Source of the DNA: Carposina sasakii
Lineage: Eukaryota > Arthropoda > Insecta > Lepidoptera > Carposinidae
Direction of reading: 5' to 3'
Assembly: GCA_014607495.2 (NCBI GenBank)
Contig: CP053175.1
Location: 2,976,001 to 3,040,000, forward strand
Length of the DNA: 64,000 nt
A model generated the notes under the pieces. That model had not been told where the DNA came from and did no database searches. It saw only the letters and a list, made by a program, of their open reading frames with translations. The position numbers and the translations under genes are program-made. Positions 42,983-53,317 of this stretch are shown here, in pieces (the stretch's first letter is position 1; every line of letters begins with the position of its first letter).

Positions 42983-44965
42983 ATGAGTTCTAATTTTCTG
43001 GCGAATTTACCGAAGCTAAAAGGTCGCGAAAACTACGACGATTGGGCTTTCGCAGTTGAAAACTTGCTCATACTAGAAGGTGTCGACAAATACATTAAAG
43101 AAGAAAGTTTTAGTGCTTCTGTAGGAGTACCAGACACGACGGACGCAAAAACACGGGCGAAAGTGATTTTAACGATAGATTCATCGTTATTTGTGCACAT
43201 AAAGAATGCAAAGACCACGAAGGAATTGTGGACGACTTTGAAGTCGTTATTCGACGATTCAGGATTTTCGAGGAGAATTACTTTGCTCCGCCATCTTATT
43301 TCAATACGTTTGGAAAACAGTGAAAATATGACGGATTATGTGACACGAATAGTAGAAACATCACAGCGGTTAACGGGCACTGGATTTGAAATTAATGATC
43401 AATGGATTGGTTCATTAATGCTTGCAGGTTTGCCAGAACGTTTTATGCCTATGATCATGGCTATCGAGCACTCTGGAATTAGAATAACGGCCGATTCTAT
43501 TAAGACCAAATTGCTCGATATGGAAACCATCCAGATGGGTGAAACGGATTGCAATTCAGCATTACTTGCAAAAAATGGCAATAAGAAAAATAAAAATAGC
43601 AAATATAGACAACAGTCATCGCATACGTCAAATTCAACTGTCAAGCCGGCGAAAACAATAACATGTTACAACTGCAAAGAGAACGGCCATTATCGCAATC
43701 AATGTCCATTATTGCATGAAAAACAAGCAAAGAACAAGCAGACTAATGCTTTCAACGTTGTTTTTCTTACTGGAAAGTTTACAAAGATGGATTGGTACAT
43801 TGACAGTGGGGCATCTCTTCACATGACTGCGAATGAGCATTGGTTGAAGAATCACATATATTCATCAAGTTTGCCGGAAATAATTGTGGCAAATGAAACA
43901 AAAGTTCCTGTTGTATGTTCCGGAGAAGTAGAAATCACAACAAGTCACAATTTCAATGTAAACGTGAAGAATGTGTTGTGCGTGCCAAGTCTTACAACAA
44001 ATCTTTTATCAGTTAGTGAACTGATTAAGAATGGTAATAGTGTCAATTTCGTGCCTAATAAGTGCCTTATAAGAAACAAATCAGGTGATTTAGTAGCTGA
44101 GGCTGATCTTATTGACGGTGTTTACAAGTTGAAGTTGAAAGCAACAAAGAACTGTTTACTAACATCGTCAGTGGCAGATGGTGACATTTGGCACAGAAGA
44201 CTAGGACATATTAACAGCAATGATATGAACAAAATGAAGTGTGGATTGGTTGAAGGAATTGAGTATCCCAACACATTTACAACAAGTAAGTCAAACTGTG
44301 AGACATGTTGTGAAGGGAAACAGTCGAGGTCACCTTTTCCCACGGGGACAAGAGCCACAGAGATACTTCAAGTTGTTCATTCTGATATTTGTGGTCCTAT
44401 GGAGAAGAATTCTATTGGTGGTGCCAGATATTTTCTACTCTTTATTGATGACTTCAGTAGAATGATTTTCATCTACTTTCTTAAAACAAAGGGTGAAGTA
44501 ATAAATTATTTTAAGGAATTCAAAGTGATGGTAGAAAATATTCAGAATAAGAAAATCAAAGTGCTAAGAACTGACAATGGAAGTGAATATTGTAGTAATC
44601 AGTTCAAAGATTTCTTGAAGAATTCTGGCATTGTACACCAAAAGACTAACCCCTACACGCCTAAACAAAATGGTCTTAGCGAGAGGTCAAATCGCACCAT
44701 AGTGGAAAGAGCCAGATGTCTTCTGTTTGAAGCGGATCTTGACAAGAAGTTCTGGGCAGAAGCTGCAAATACTGCCGTATATTTAAAAAATAGGTCAGTA
44801 GCTTCAGGCGTAGAAAAGACTCCATACGAGATGTGGACAGGCAGAAAACCAAATCTACAGCATATTCGCATATTTGGTAGTCCTGTCATGGTACATATCC
44901 CAAAGGAGAAACGCAATAAATGGGATAAAAAGGCCAAAAAACACATACTAAAGGTGATTCAGTGA
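42983..44965 (+). CDS. Copia Gag-protease-integrase polyprotein, 5' part
   Basis: The frame opens at 42950; the Met at 42983 (AAAATGAG context) is the better start. The Gag-like domain begins LKGRENYDDWAFAVENLL. A CCHC knuckle CYNCKENGHYRNQC follows at about residue 228. The aspartic protease has WYIDSGASLHMT (Asp at about 274). The pre-integrase zinc region has WHRRLGH and CETCCEGK. The integrase shows HSDICGPM, RTDNGSEY and the PKQNGLSER Glu, a complete DDE. The frame ends at 44965 after KKHIL because of a one-base frameshift (net +1) between about 44950 and 44960, before the integrase C-terminal part finishes. Cut into separate enzymes, this product would package, mature and integrate the element's cDNA. 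Confidence 0.92.
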   Translation: MSSNFLANLPKLKGRENYDDWAFAVENLLILEGVDKYIKEESFSASVGVPDTTDAKTRAKVILTIDSSLFVHIKNAKTTKELWTTLKSLFDDSGFSRRITLLRHLISIRLENSENMTDYVTRIVETSQRLTGTGFEINDQWIGSLMLAGLPERFMPMIMAIEHSGIRITADSIKTKLLDMETIQMGETDCNSALLAKNGNKKNKNSKYRQQSSHTSNSTVKPAKTITCYNCKENGHYRNQCPLLHEKQAKNKQTNAFNVVFLTGKFTKMDWYIDSGASLHMTANEHWLKNHIYSSSLPEIIVANETKVPVVCSGEVEITTSHNFNVNVKNVLCVPSLTTNLLSVSELIKNGNSVNFVPNKCLIRNKSGDLVAEADLIDGVYKLKLKATKNCLLTSSVADGDIWHRRLGHINSNDMNKMKCGLVEGIEYPNTFTTSKSNCETCCEGKQSRSPFPTGTRATEILQVVHSDICGPMEKNSIGGARYFLLFIDDFSRMIFIYFLKTKGEVINYFKEFKVMVENIQNKKIKVLRTDNGSEYCSNQFKDFLKNSGIVHQKTNPYTPKQNGLSERSNRTIVERARCLLFEADLDKKFWAEAANTAVYLKNRSVASGVEKTPYEMWTGRKPNLQHIRIFGSPVMVHIPKEKRNKWDKKAKKHILKVIQ

Positions 44966-44996
44966 AAATATCAAAGGTTACAGGATTTATGATCCA

Positions 44997-46886
44997 GTGA
45001 AGAACCAAGTGACTACTAGTAGAGATGTGGTAATACTAGAGAAGAAAAGGCAAGAAGACACAGTTACTGTATGTATAGAAAACACAGATTCAGTGGGGGA
45101 GTCTATAGAGGAATCTGCCCTTAGTAAATCTGAACCTTCAGAACAGAGCAGCTCAAGTGATTCAGAGTCAGATTACCTTGATGTGGAAGATGAGAGTGAG
45201 CAACATGCAGTGAGCAGAGAGCAGCCACACTCAGAGAATACTTCAGACAGAAAGGAGACAATTGATTTACCAGCTACAACTGTTGAAGTAAAACAAAAGC
45301 GACATAGGAAGAAGCCTGAGCGTTATGGATATGCCAATATGTGCCACAGTGGAGATGAAGAAATGACATATGCAGAGGCAATCAATGGTCCTGAGAAACA
45401 ACAGTGGTTGCAGGCGATGGCAGAGGAGTTGCAGGCATTTTCAGACAACGAAGTATGGGATGTTGTTGATGCTCCAGATAACATGAGTGTAGTGCAGTGC
45501 AAGTGGGTGTTTAAAAAGAAATTTGATCATGACAATAAAGTGCAGTATCGTGCGCGTTTAGTAGCTAAAGGCTTTACGCAGAAAGCCGGTATTGATTACT
45601 TGGACACATTCTCTCCAGTGATTAGGCATTCAACTTTGCGGTTATTGTTAGCTATAAGTGTACAACTTAATATGGATGTTACCCACTTAGATGTCACAAC
45701 AGCTTTTCTTAATGGTTATTTAAAAGAAAGTATTTTCATGAACTTGCCACAAGGTTATCCTATTACAGATTCAAATAAAGTATGCAAATTAAAAAAGGCT
45801 GTTTATGGGCTGAAGCAATCATCACTAGCTTGGTACCATAGAGTAGAAAAAACACTTAATACCTTAGGATATAGTAAAAGTAAGTTAGAGCCTTGTGTTT
45901 TTATGAGGAATTTTGACAATGGCCTAAAAACCATTGTAGGCATTTATGTTGATGATTTTCTGATATTCTCAAATAATAAGACTGAAACAGATAATTTAAT
46001 TAAGTCATTAAGTTGTAAATTTAAAATAAAAAATTTAGGTCAAGCCAAGCAATACTTAGGCATGAGAATCAATATTGACAGAAACTCTAATGTAATTACT
46101 ATAGATCAGCAGCATTATATTGAGCAATTATTACAAAAGTTTGATATGTCTGATTGTAATGTAGTTGACACTCCCATGGAATGTAAGTTAGATGTAGAGA
46201 AGTCAAATGTTTGTGATGATAAATTACCATACCAAAAATTGATAGGTAGCCTAATGTATTTAGCTGTACTGACAAGACCTGATATTGCTTACTCAGTTAG
46301 TTACTTGAGTCAATTTAACAATTGCTACTCAAATAGTCATTGGAATTATGCTAAAAGGGTTTTAAAGTACTTGTCTAGAACTAAAGATTATTGTTTAAAA
46401 TATTCCAAAGGAAATGCAGACCTAGTGGGATTTGTTGATTCAAATTGGGCTAGTTGTTCAATAGATAGAAGGTCATATACAGGATTTAGCTTCATAAAGT
46501 CTGGATCTGCTATTTCTTGGGAAAGCAAAAAGCAAAGGACTGTTGCATTGAGTAGTTGTGAAGCCGAATACATGGCACTGTCAGATGCAGGCAGGGAAGC
46601 TGTTTATCTTAAGAATTTAGAAATCGAAGTCATGGGTTCTTGCAATAAAGTTGTATTATACTGTGATAGTCAGAGTGCACTAAAGTTGGCAAGTAATTAT
46701 GCTTCACATAAGCGTTCTAAACACATAGACGTACGATATAATTATATAAGAGAGATAATTTCTAATGATGTCATTAAGACAGAGTATTTGCCAACTGATG
46801 CTATGCCCGCTGACTTGATGACAAAGGGTTTATGTGGAACCAAACATTATAAGTTTATGGAAAAGCTTGGTATCTGTAAAAAATAA
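44997..46886 (+). CDS. Copia reverse transcriptase-RNase H, 3' part of polyprotein
   Basis: Continues the same polyprotein in another frame. The frame is open from 44958, so 44997 (a GTG) is not a true start. Begins with the end of integrase (KNQVTTSRDVVILE) and an acidic, Ser/Glu-rich linker. Reverse transcriptase follows, with KWVFKKKFDHDNK, RLVAKGFTQKAG, HLDVTTAFLNG and the catalytic YVDD at residues 317-320. RNase H at the end carries VDSNWASC, SSCEAEYMAL, YCDSQSAL and HIDVRYNY. The stop is at 46886, some 50 bp before the 3' LTR. All catalytic motifs look intact, so the frameshift at about 44950 is the visible defect. Confidence 0.92.
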   Translation: MKNQVTTSRDVVILEKKRQEDTVTVCIENTDSVGESIEESALSKSEPSEQSSSSDSESDYLDVEDESEQHAVSREQPHSENTSDRKETIDLPATTVEVKQKRHRKKPERYGYANMCHSGDEEMTYAEAINGPEKQQWLQAMAEELQAFSDNEVWDVVDAPDNMSVVQCKWVFKKKFDHDNKVQYRARLVAKGFTQKAGIDYLDTFSPVIRHSTLRLLLAISVQLNMDVTHLDVTTAFLNGYLKESIFMNLPQGYPITDSNKVCKLKKAVYGLKQSSLAWYHRVEKTLNTLGYSKSKLEPCVFMRNFDNGLKTIVGIYVDDFLIFSNNKTETDNLIKSLSCKFKIKNLGQAKQYLGMRINIDRNSNVITIDQQHYIEQLLQKFDMSDCNVVDTPMECKLDVEKSNVCDDKLPYQKLIGSLMYLAVLTRPDIAYSVSYLSQFNNCYSNSHWNYAKRVLKYLSRTKDYCLKYSKGNADLVGFVDSNWASCSIDRRSYTGFSFIKSGSAISWESKKQRTVALSSCEAEYMALSDAGREAVYLKNLEIEVMGSCNKVVLYCDSQSALKLASNYASHKRSKHIDVRYNYIREIISNDVIKTEYLPTDAMPADLMTKGLCGTKHYKFMEKLGICKK

Positions 46887-46939
46887 GTTTTTCTTTGATT
46901 TCAATTTTATGTTTATATGATATTTTGATATAGTGGGTG

Positions 46940-47091
46940 TGTTAGATATTTATATCAAAATATAATTATTATGCTTATGATACCCTCAGCGCCATCTAGT
47001 ATAGTTTAGCGTAAAACCTCCTTAGTTCCATATGTAAATTATTATCTGTGGAATAAAACAATTGCTAAACCGACGCTCTGCCGTTTCAATA
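46940..47091 (+). repeat. 3' LTR of copia element
   Basis: 152 bp, no difference from the 5' LTR found by eye. Followed by the AATAT duplication at 47092-47096. Confidence 0.95.
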
Positions 47092-47096
47092 AATAT

Positions 47097-48553
47097 GGCA
47101 CCGCTGGAGAGACTGCAGCACTGCCCATGTCTCGATCGAATGAAAGGCCTTCTCATAGTCCACGAACGCTAGGCATAGTGGCCGATTATACTCTTCCGTT
47201 TTTTGTATAATCTGCCGTAGCGTGTGGATATGGTGTATGGTACTAAACCCTTTTCGGAAACCGGCTTGTTCGGGAGGCTGGAAGTCATCAAACCTGCGAA
47301 CAAGACGATTCGTGATTACCCTTGAAAACAACTTGTAGATATGGCTCAGAAGCAAGATGGGTCTATAGTTCTTCAGCAAGGCTTTATTGCCTTTTTTAAA
47401 GAACAACACCACCACACTTCTGCTCCATGCTTCCGGCGTTACGCCTTCGAGCAGGACGGAATTGAAGAGCCTCTGTAGGACCTTCAGTACCGGAGTTCCA
47501 CCCGCTCTTAGAAGCTCTCATGTAATTCCATCGTCGCCAGGCGCTTTGTTGTTTTTGAGTTGTTTAAGGGCAGTCCTAATCTCGTACAGGTTGAGATCCG
47601 GGATGTCTTCAGTATAGTGTCGGGTGAGCCTGGCTCTTGGGTCTTTGCCTAATCTAACAGGTTTAGCGACCGAGGTATATAGCTGTCCATAGAACCTCTC
47701 AATCTCCCTTAGCACCTCTGGTATGGTAGACGCTACACTGCCGTCCTCTGTCTTCAGCTTCGTCAACTGGCTCTGCCCAATAGATAATTCTCTTGCGAAC
47801 ACTTTGGAGCCTTGATTTCGCTCTATTGTCTCCTTAATGTAGCGAGTATTAAAGCTGCGGATGTCGTGTCGCAGAGACTTGGAGATACGTCTATTGAGCT
47901 TCCGATATTCTTCAGCGTCATCAGAGGACTGTAGAGACATTGCTTGCCTTTCCGCCATGAGGTTGAGGGTATGATCAGTTAGTTTTTAGGGTCTATTTCG
48001 TAGGTTTAAAGAATTTTGACCCCACCGTGTGGAGAGTTTCTACCAGCCTGTTATTTATATCATCCACTGACATGCAATCCTCTAGGTAAGCAAAGCGGTT
48101 TGTCAGCTCGAGTTGAAAGCTCTCGGGGTTTTGAATGTGCATGGATGAGGGTCGGAGTGTAGACTACACTAGGCGTGATCTCTCCCGTTTCATATTAATA
48201 TTCAATATGTCTCGAACCATTCGGTGATCGCTACCAGTTTTCACCCTGTTAATCACTGAGACATCATTGAATATCCGTCTATCGGTGGTCAATATATAGT
48301 CTATCTCGTTCCTCGTGTGCTTGTTGGGATGGAGCCAGGTCCATTTCCTATGAGGCGGCTTCTTAAAGAAGGACTTCATCATAAAGAGTCCCTCCGTCTC
48401 TAGAAAATTGGCCAGCCTCTGGCCCCTGGGGTTCCTGTCGCCGCATCCAAATTGTCCCACTTTCAACTCATTCTCACCCCGCTTGCCCAGTTTCGCATTG
48501 AAGTCCCCCGTAACAACACAGAAATTAGTTTTAGAAGTATAAAGTACGCAAAG
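47097..48553 (-). mobile_element. RTE-like LINE, segment 2 (endonuclease end to RT)
   Basis: Minus-strand coding, upstream half. Apurinic-type endonuclease residues are CVVTGDFNAKLGKRGENE, WTWLHPNKHTRNEIDYI and TGSDHRMVRD (about 48200-48540). A linker follows. RT then starts with NKAPGDDGIT, NYRPILLLSHIYKLFSRV, PEQAGFRKGFSTIHHIH and LAFVDYEKAFHS, which carries the first catalytic Asp (about 47140). Stop codons at about 48164 and 47518 lie in an otherwise coherent frame, so this LINE is decayed apart from the two insertions. It ends at the copia duplication (47097) and the BEL duplication (48549-48553). RTE-like is my best clade call from motifs and the (ATG)n tail. Confidence 0.85.
48549..48553. 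repeat. Target-site duplication of BEL element (left)
   Basis: CAAAG, repeated at 55334-55338. Confidence 0.85.
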
Positions 48554-48749
48554 TGTACAAGACAGTACATAAATGTCAATGTCAATCTGTCATCGCTATA
48601 GCTAGAATTGGGACTTGTGAGTTGCACACAAGTTTTAGATTAAAACGCTCTCTTAGCGATAGCCATTGAACTGTAAATTGATATAATAAATTGGAAATAC
48701 AGTGCATTCAATACATATTTAAAATTTATGTTTTATTAAGCGCCTAACA
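48554..48749 (+). repeat. 5' LTR of BEL element
   Basis: Starts TGTACAAGACAGTACATAAA and ends TTAAGCGCCTAACA. The only difference from the 3' LTR noticed is GACTTGTGAG here against GACTTGTTAG there. Confidence 0.95.
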
Positions 48750-48756
48750 TAAATAA

Positions 48757-48770
48757 TGGTCCTTCGAGCC
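48757..48770 (+). promoter_or_regulatory. BEL primer-binding site (tRNA-Tyr)
   Basis: TGGTCCTTCGAGCC, seven bases past the LTR, is complementary to the conserved GGCTCGAAGGA-CCA end of eukaryotic tRNA-Tyr. Confidence 0.75.
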
Positions 48771-48984
48771 TTCAATTTAGTGCTAATCGCCAGTTTCTAT
48801 GATTACCGGGCCGGACCCGAGTGAGTGACGCCATTTTTTTGTTCGCGATATTGTCAGTCCGTGTCCCAGCGTGTGCAGCTCATTTTTTTTTCTTTTCACA
48901 AACTGTTTCCTCGGCAAGTTGCGGAGTGTTCCAGTAAACGCAGTGCGTATTTATTGTGAAAGAACATTGTACATTCTACAAATA

Positions 48985-49500
48985 AGTGCAACAAGTTGTC
49001 GCATATAAACTTTCGTGTGCAGTGCGCGTGGAAGAATCTCGAAGTTCGAGTACCTAAGCGTCCAGTGGACCATAACATTCTTCACTTTGGTGATTTTCTG
49101 CAAGTTGCAGAAACAAGAATACTTATTGTTTCAAGAATAAACTTTCGTGTGCAGTGCGCGTGGAAGAATCATAATTATCTCGAAGTTCGAGTAATCGTCC
49201 AGTGGGCAATACAAACTTCGCCATTGTGAGTTTTCTGCAGGTTGCAGAAACAAGAATACTTATTGTTTCAAGAATAAACTTTCGTGTGCAGTGCGCGTGG
49301 AAGAATCATAATTATCTCGAAGTTCGAGAAATCGTCCGGTGGGCAATACAAACTTCGCCATTGTGAGTTTTCTGCAGGTTGCAGAAACAATAATACTTAG
49401 TGTTTCAAGAATAAACTTTCGTGTGCGGTGCGCGTGGAAGAATTATAATTATCTCGAAGTTCGAGTAATCGTCCAGTGGATACTTAACCTTTATTTTCTG
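48985..49500 (+). repeat. Four tandem units in BEL leader, period about 132-137 bp
   Basis: 'aaactttcgtgtgcagtgcg' (or a one-base variant) begins at 49007, 49139, 49276 and 49413. Each is followed by 'cgtggaagaat', 'ctcgaagttcgag', 'cgtccagtgg' and 'gttgcagaaacaa'. The first unit is the most diverged. Confidence 0.85.
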
Positions 49501-49829
49501 CAAATTGGAGAAGCAAGCAAGCATACTTGGTATTTTATAAACAAACCTACATTCGTCATTGTTCTACGGCAATTCACAACAACTTCACTTCAGTCATTCT
49601 TCAAGCTTACTTCAAGTCGTTCCCGAGGAGAAGATAATCACTAAATTTGTCTGTCAAACTCTGTGTGCAGGGCTCGTGCAGGGTATTGTGGTATTGGGCG
49701 CGATGCGACGCTAAGTGACTGTATAATCTATGGTTGTATTTTGTTTTTAGGTTGCTTTTTCATTTCTTTGGTGAACGCTCGTGGCGTACTAATTTTCATT
49801 TTGTGTTCTTTGATCACTAATTAATAAGT

Positions 49830-52800
49830 ATGGCGGAAGATATAAAACGACTAGTGGCAGCCAGGGGACAACTAAAAGCCTCGCTAACACGTATGTTGGC
49901 ATTTAAAAGAAATCTTGATGCAGATGAAAGTCTTCGCAGTTCTGTAGATCCCATTTTGATTAAACAAAAGAAAGAACGTCTAGTTAAAATTTATGACGAC
50001 TATAAGGAGGTAAATTTAGAAATTGTTATTTTAGATCCTAATGATTCCGAGCGTGTTGAGGATATTGAGGACAAATATGATGAAATAATGGGTTGTTATC
50101 TAAATATTATCCAAAACGCGACCAGAACTCTTAATTCTTCTTTGTGTTCCCCTAATAAATCTGTCAACGAGTCTACTTTCCGTTTGCCGCCTATAGAGCT
50201 TAAAACATTTAGTGGTGAAGTAGGTCAATACCAAAGTTTTATAGCATTATTTAGCAGTGTCATTGATAGTGATGTAAGGCTTACACCGTGTGAAAAGCTT
50301 TACTATCTAAAAACTTATTTAAAGGGAGAAGCCTTGTCCCTTATTAACTACTTGCCCCTTACAGCAGAAAGTTATCCTATTTCTATTGAACTTTTGAAAC
50401 AGCGTTATGATAATAAGCGACAGCTTATCAACCACCATATCCTTTCTATATTGGATATGCCTAGCATGCAAAGGCCATCAGCAACATGCATGCGCAATCT
50501 GGTGTCTACTGCAAGGCAGCATCTGGGTGCTTTAAGCAATTTAGGTGCACCAGTGTCACATTGGGATTTAATGGTGATTGCTATTATGCAGAGGAAAGTT
50601 GACCAATATACATTAAGGGCCTACCATTTAGAAAACCAAAGCAATAATAATTTGCCTGTTCTTGATGAGTTTTTGATCTTTTTAGAGCAACGAGCTGCAG
50701 CCCTTGAGTCGCTGGGGGATGGCACTCCGGCTGCCGGACGCCGCTCTAGTTTAGTTACAATTGGTAATAATAAGACAGTCAAATCTAAATATTGTAAGTA
50801 TTGTCACTCTCATATTCATAGGTTACATCAATGCTCAAGTTTTAAATTAGCAGAGCCACAAAAGAGAAAACAATTTGTATTTTCAAATAAGCTATGTGAT
50901 ATATGTTTAAATGAGCATTCAGGTCAACGCTGTATTTATTCCTTTAAATGTTCTATATGTAAGGGCAAGCACAACACTTTATTGCATGAGGAGTTACCTC
51001 AACATAGTGCATCTGTGTTGCAAGTAGAACCAGATGATAACCTCAATTTAGGTAAAATAAGTTTATTAACAAATAGTAAGGACAATGTCCTGCTGCCTAC
51101 TATAAAGGCAAAGCTCTATGATAAAAATGGACAGCCTGTATTTGTCCGTTGTCTTTTAGACTCAGGTAGTCAAGTTTCTTTTGTTCTGTCAGAAGTGGCA
51201 GAACAATTAGGTTGTAAGTTACAACATAATAAAACTATTGTTACTGGTGTGTGTGATGGTGTAAATTTAACAACACAACAGACTACTTTAAATGTTTATG
51301 CAACTGCAACTGAATTTAGTGTGGTTGTGACATGCCATATAGTTAATAATATCACTTGTAATATGCCACAGTTCTTTGTAAAAAATGAAAAAATTAATTA
51401 CCCTGACTATGTCAAATTGGCTGATGATAATTATTATGTATGTGACAAAATTAGAATGCTCCTTGGTGCTGATGTGTTTTTTCAGGTGCTTCTGAGAGAA
51501 CAGCTTCCTGCATTGCCCACAGAGCTTATATTACAAAATACACGCTTTGGCTATGTGGTGGCTGGCAAGGTCCGTCACTCAGGAGCGGTCACAGCATCAT
51601 GCCTGGCTTCAGGGTTTGATTATCAGCAGGTACATAATGATGGTTTAGGTAGGTTAGAGTCCATAATTTCTCAATTTTGGAAAACTGAGGAGGTCCCGGA
51701 ACTGTATACCGAGGCAGACTCAGAACAGGAGCTAGCTGAAACTATATTTAAGCAAACTGTGGTATTAAAAGATAATAAATTTGAAGTGGCATTGCCGCTT
51801 AAGCAAAAGCTTAGGGATTTGCATTTAGGAGATTCTCTCACCTGTGCTTTGAAGCGATTCTTAAACTTGGAGTTGAGATTTAAAAAGGATAATAATTTAT
51901 TTTTACGCTACAAGGGGTTTATAGATGAGTATGTTCAGTTGGGGCATGCAAAATATGTTAATATTTCAAATTATAATTTACAAAATGATGTAGTGTACTT
52001 TTTGCCGCATCATCCTGTTTTCAATGAAAACAGTCAAACTACAAGTTTAAGAATTGTTTTTGATGGCTCTATGCCTTCACTTTCAAAGGTTTCTCTAAAT
52101 GATGTTTTACTAAATGGGCCTGTTGTGCAAAATGATTTATTTAGCATATTGATTCTATTTAGGTTATATAAGTATATTTTGAATTGCGATATTCGTAAGA
52201 TGTTTAGAGCCATTAGTTTGACACCATCACACCGGCCTTTACAAAATATTCTTTGGAGACCAAATCCAAGTGCTGATATTGAGTGTCTTCAATTACAAAC
52301 TGTTTCATATGGACTAAAGAGTTCATCTTTTCTGGCAACTCGTTGCCTACTAGAGTTAGTTTATAGATTTAAGGATCAATATCCCCTGGCTGCCACAGCT
52401 CTAATTCATAATACCTATGTTGATGATGTAAACTTGGTAAACAATAATATTAATGAAATTTTAGAGGCTAAAACCCAATTGATTGCCTTATTAAAAAAGG
52501 GTGGTTTTGAATTGCACAAGTGGTGCTCTAATAAAAGGGAATTATTGAATAGTATACCCATTGATAGCCAATCAAAGGGTTTTGTTCTCTTCTCTGGTGA
52601 AAGGGATACTGTTATTAAAACTTTAGGTATAAAATGTGATTTGGATTCAGATACACTCATAATGAGTTCCCCTTCACAAGAAGTCTGTAATAGTTATACT
52701 AAGAGAGATATATTGTCATTTGTTAGTAGACTTTTTGATCCATTAGGTTTAGTCGGGCCAGCAATTGTTAGTGCTAAATTACTAATGCAACAAACATGGT

Positions 52801-53201
52801 TAGAAAAGATTGAATGGGATGTTCCCTTGCCTGACTACCTCAATGTTGCGTTCAGAAAGTTTACTGAGAGCCTAAATAAAATGAATGCCATTGTAATGAA
52901 AAGAAACTTGGACACATCCAAGGCTAAATCCATAGATATAATTGGTTATGCTGATGCTAGTAATAAGGCTCTAGGATGTTGTCTATACTTAAGAATTGTA
53001 GATGTTGACAATAATGTTAATGTCGATTTATTATGTTCTAAGTCACGTGTCAATCCTATAAAAAAGTTAACTACTCCAAGATTAGAGTTGAATAGTGCCT
53101 TGTTGCTATCCAAGTTGGCTAGAAAGGTGTATGATATTATGAAGTCAAGATTCAATCCAAACATGTACCTATTTGTGGACTCTCAAGTTGTGCTTGGCTA
53201 G
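49830..53201 (+). CDS. BEL/Pao Gag-protease-RT-RNase H polyprotein, 5' part
   Basis: Starts MAEDIKRLVAARGQLKASL, a coiled-coil-like Gag start. The DUF1759-type Gag domain shows KTFSGEVGQYQSFIALFSS and KLYYLKTYLKGEAL (about 125-175). Zinc-like clusters are CKYCHSHIHRLHQC and CDICLNEHSG with CSICKGKHNTLLH (about 325-385). The aspartic protease has CLLDSGSQVSFVLSEV (Asp444). RT has RIVFDGSMPS, SYGLKSSSFLATR and the catalytic YVDD at 863-866. RNase H begins GYADASNKALGCCLYLR. The frame ends at 53201 after VDSQVVLG: a small indel at about 53195 shifts the rest of RNase H and the integrase into another frame. The 5' leader between the primer site and this ATG exceeds 1 kb. Confidence 0.92.
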   Translation: MAEDIKRLVAARGQLKASLTRMLAFKRNLDADESLRSSVDPILIKQKKERLVKIYDDYKEVNLEIVILDPNDSERVEDIEDKYDEIMGCYLNIIQNATRTLNSSLCSPNKSVNESTFRLPPIELKTFSGEVGQYQSFIALFSSVIDSDVRLTPCEKLYYLKTYLKGEALSLINYLPLTAESYPISIELLKQRYDNKRQLINHHILSILDMPSMQRPSATCMRNLVSTARQHLGALSNLGAPVSHWDLMVIAIMQRKVDQYTLRAYHLENQSNNNLPVLDEFLIFLEQRAAALESLGDGTPAAGRRSSLVTIGNNKTVKSKYCKYCHSHIHRLHQCSSFKLAEPQKRKQFVFSNKLCDICLNEHSGQRCIYSFKCSICKGKHNTLLHEELPQHSASVLQVEPDDNLNLGKISLLTNSKDNVLLPTIKAKLYDKNGQPVFVRCLLDSGSQVSFVLSEVAEQLGCKLQHNKTIVTGVCDGVNLTTQQTTLNVYATATEFSVVVTCHIVNNITCNMPQFFVKNEKINYPDYVKLADDNYYVCDKIRMLLGADVFFQVLLREQLPALPTELILQNTRFGYVVAGKVRHSGAVTASCLASGFDYQQVHNDGLGRLESIISQFWKTEEVPELYTEADSEQELAETIFKQTVVLKDNKFEVALPLKQKLRDLHLGDSLTCALKRFLNLELRFKKDNNLFLRYKGFIDEYVQLGHAKYVNISNYNLQNDVVYFLPHHPVFNENSQTTSLRIVFDGSMPSLSKVSLNDVLLNGPVVQNDLFSILILFRLYKYILNCDIRKMFRAISLTPSHRPLQNILWRPNPSADIECLQLQTVSYGLKSSSFLATRCLLELVYRFKDQYPLAATALIHNTYVDDVNLVNNNINEILEAKTQLIALLKKGGFELHKWCSNKRELLNSIPIDSQSKGFVLFSGERDTVIKTLGIKCDLDSDTLIMSSPSQEVCNSYTKRDILSFVSRLFDPLGLVGPAIVSAKLLMQQTWLEKIEWDVPLPDYLNVAFRKFTESLNKMNAIVMKRNLDTSKAKSIDIIGYADASNKALGCCLYLRIVDVDNNVNVDLLCSKSRVNPIKKLTTPRLELNSALLLSKLARKVYDIMKSRFNPNMYLFVDSQVVLG

Positions 53202-53317
53202 CAACAAATCCACTAAAACTAGGTGTATATGTAGCTAATAGAGTTAAATATATAAAAGAATTATCTAATAGTTTCTCATGGCATTATGTAGACACGTCAG
53301 AGAATCCAGCTGACTGT

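Larger units (their letters stand above)
42754..47091 (+). mobile_element. Ty1/copia LTR retrotransposon (4338 bp)
   Basis: Two 152-bp LTRs flank a gag-pol region on the plus strand. Domain order is Gag, protease, integrase, reverse transcriptase, RNase H, which defines copia. The primer site GGTTATGGGCACAG abuts the 5' LTR and corresponds to the internal initiator-Met tRNA site used by Drosophila copia. A short purine tract 'agtgggtg' precedes the 3' LTR. AATAT duplications flank the element. It sits inside the reverse transcriptase of an RTE-like LINE. One frameshift near 44950 separates the two long ORFs. Confidence 0.95.

Noticed and set aside
48985..49500. CRISPR-like array
   Set aside because: Units are directly tandem, about 137 bp and without unique spacers; this is an LTR-element leader in a eukaryotic genome.
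48996..49644. Open frames in the BEL leader (77 and 101 codons)
   Set aside because: They arise from the 137-bp tandem units and are not conserved in frame between units.
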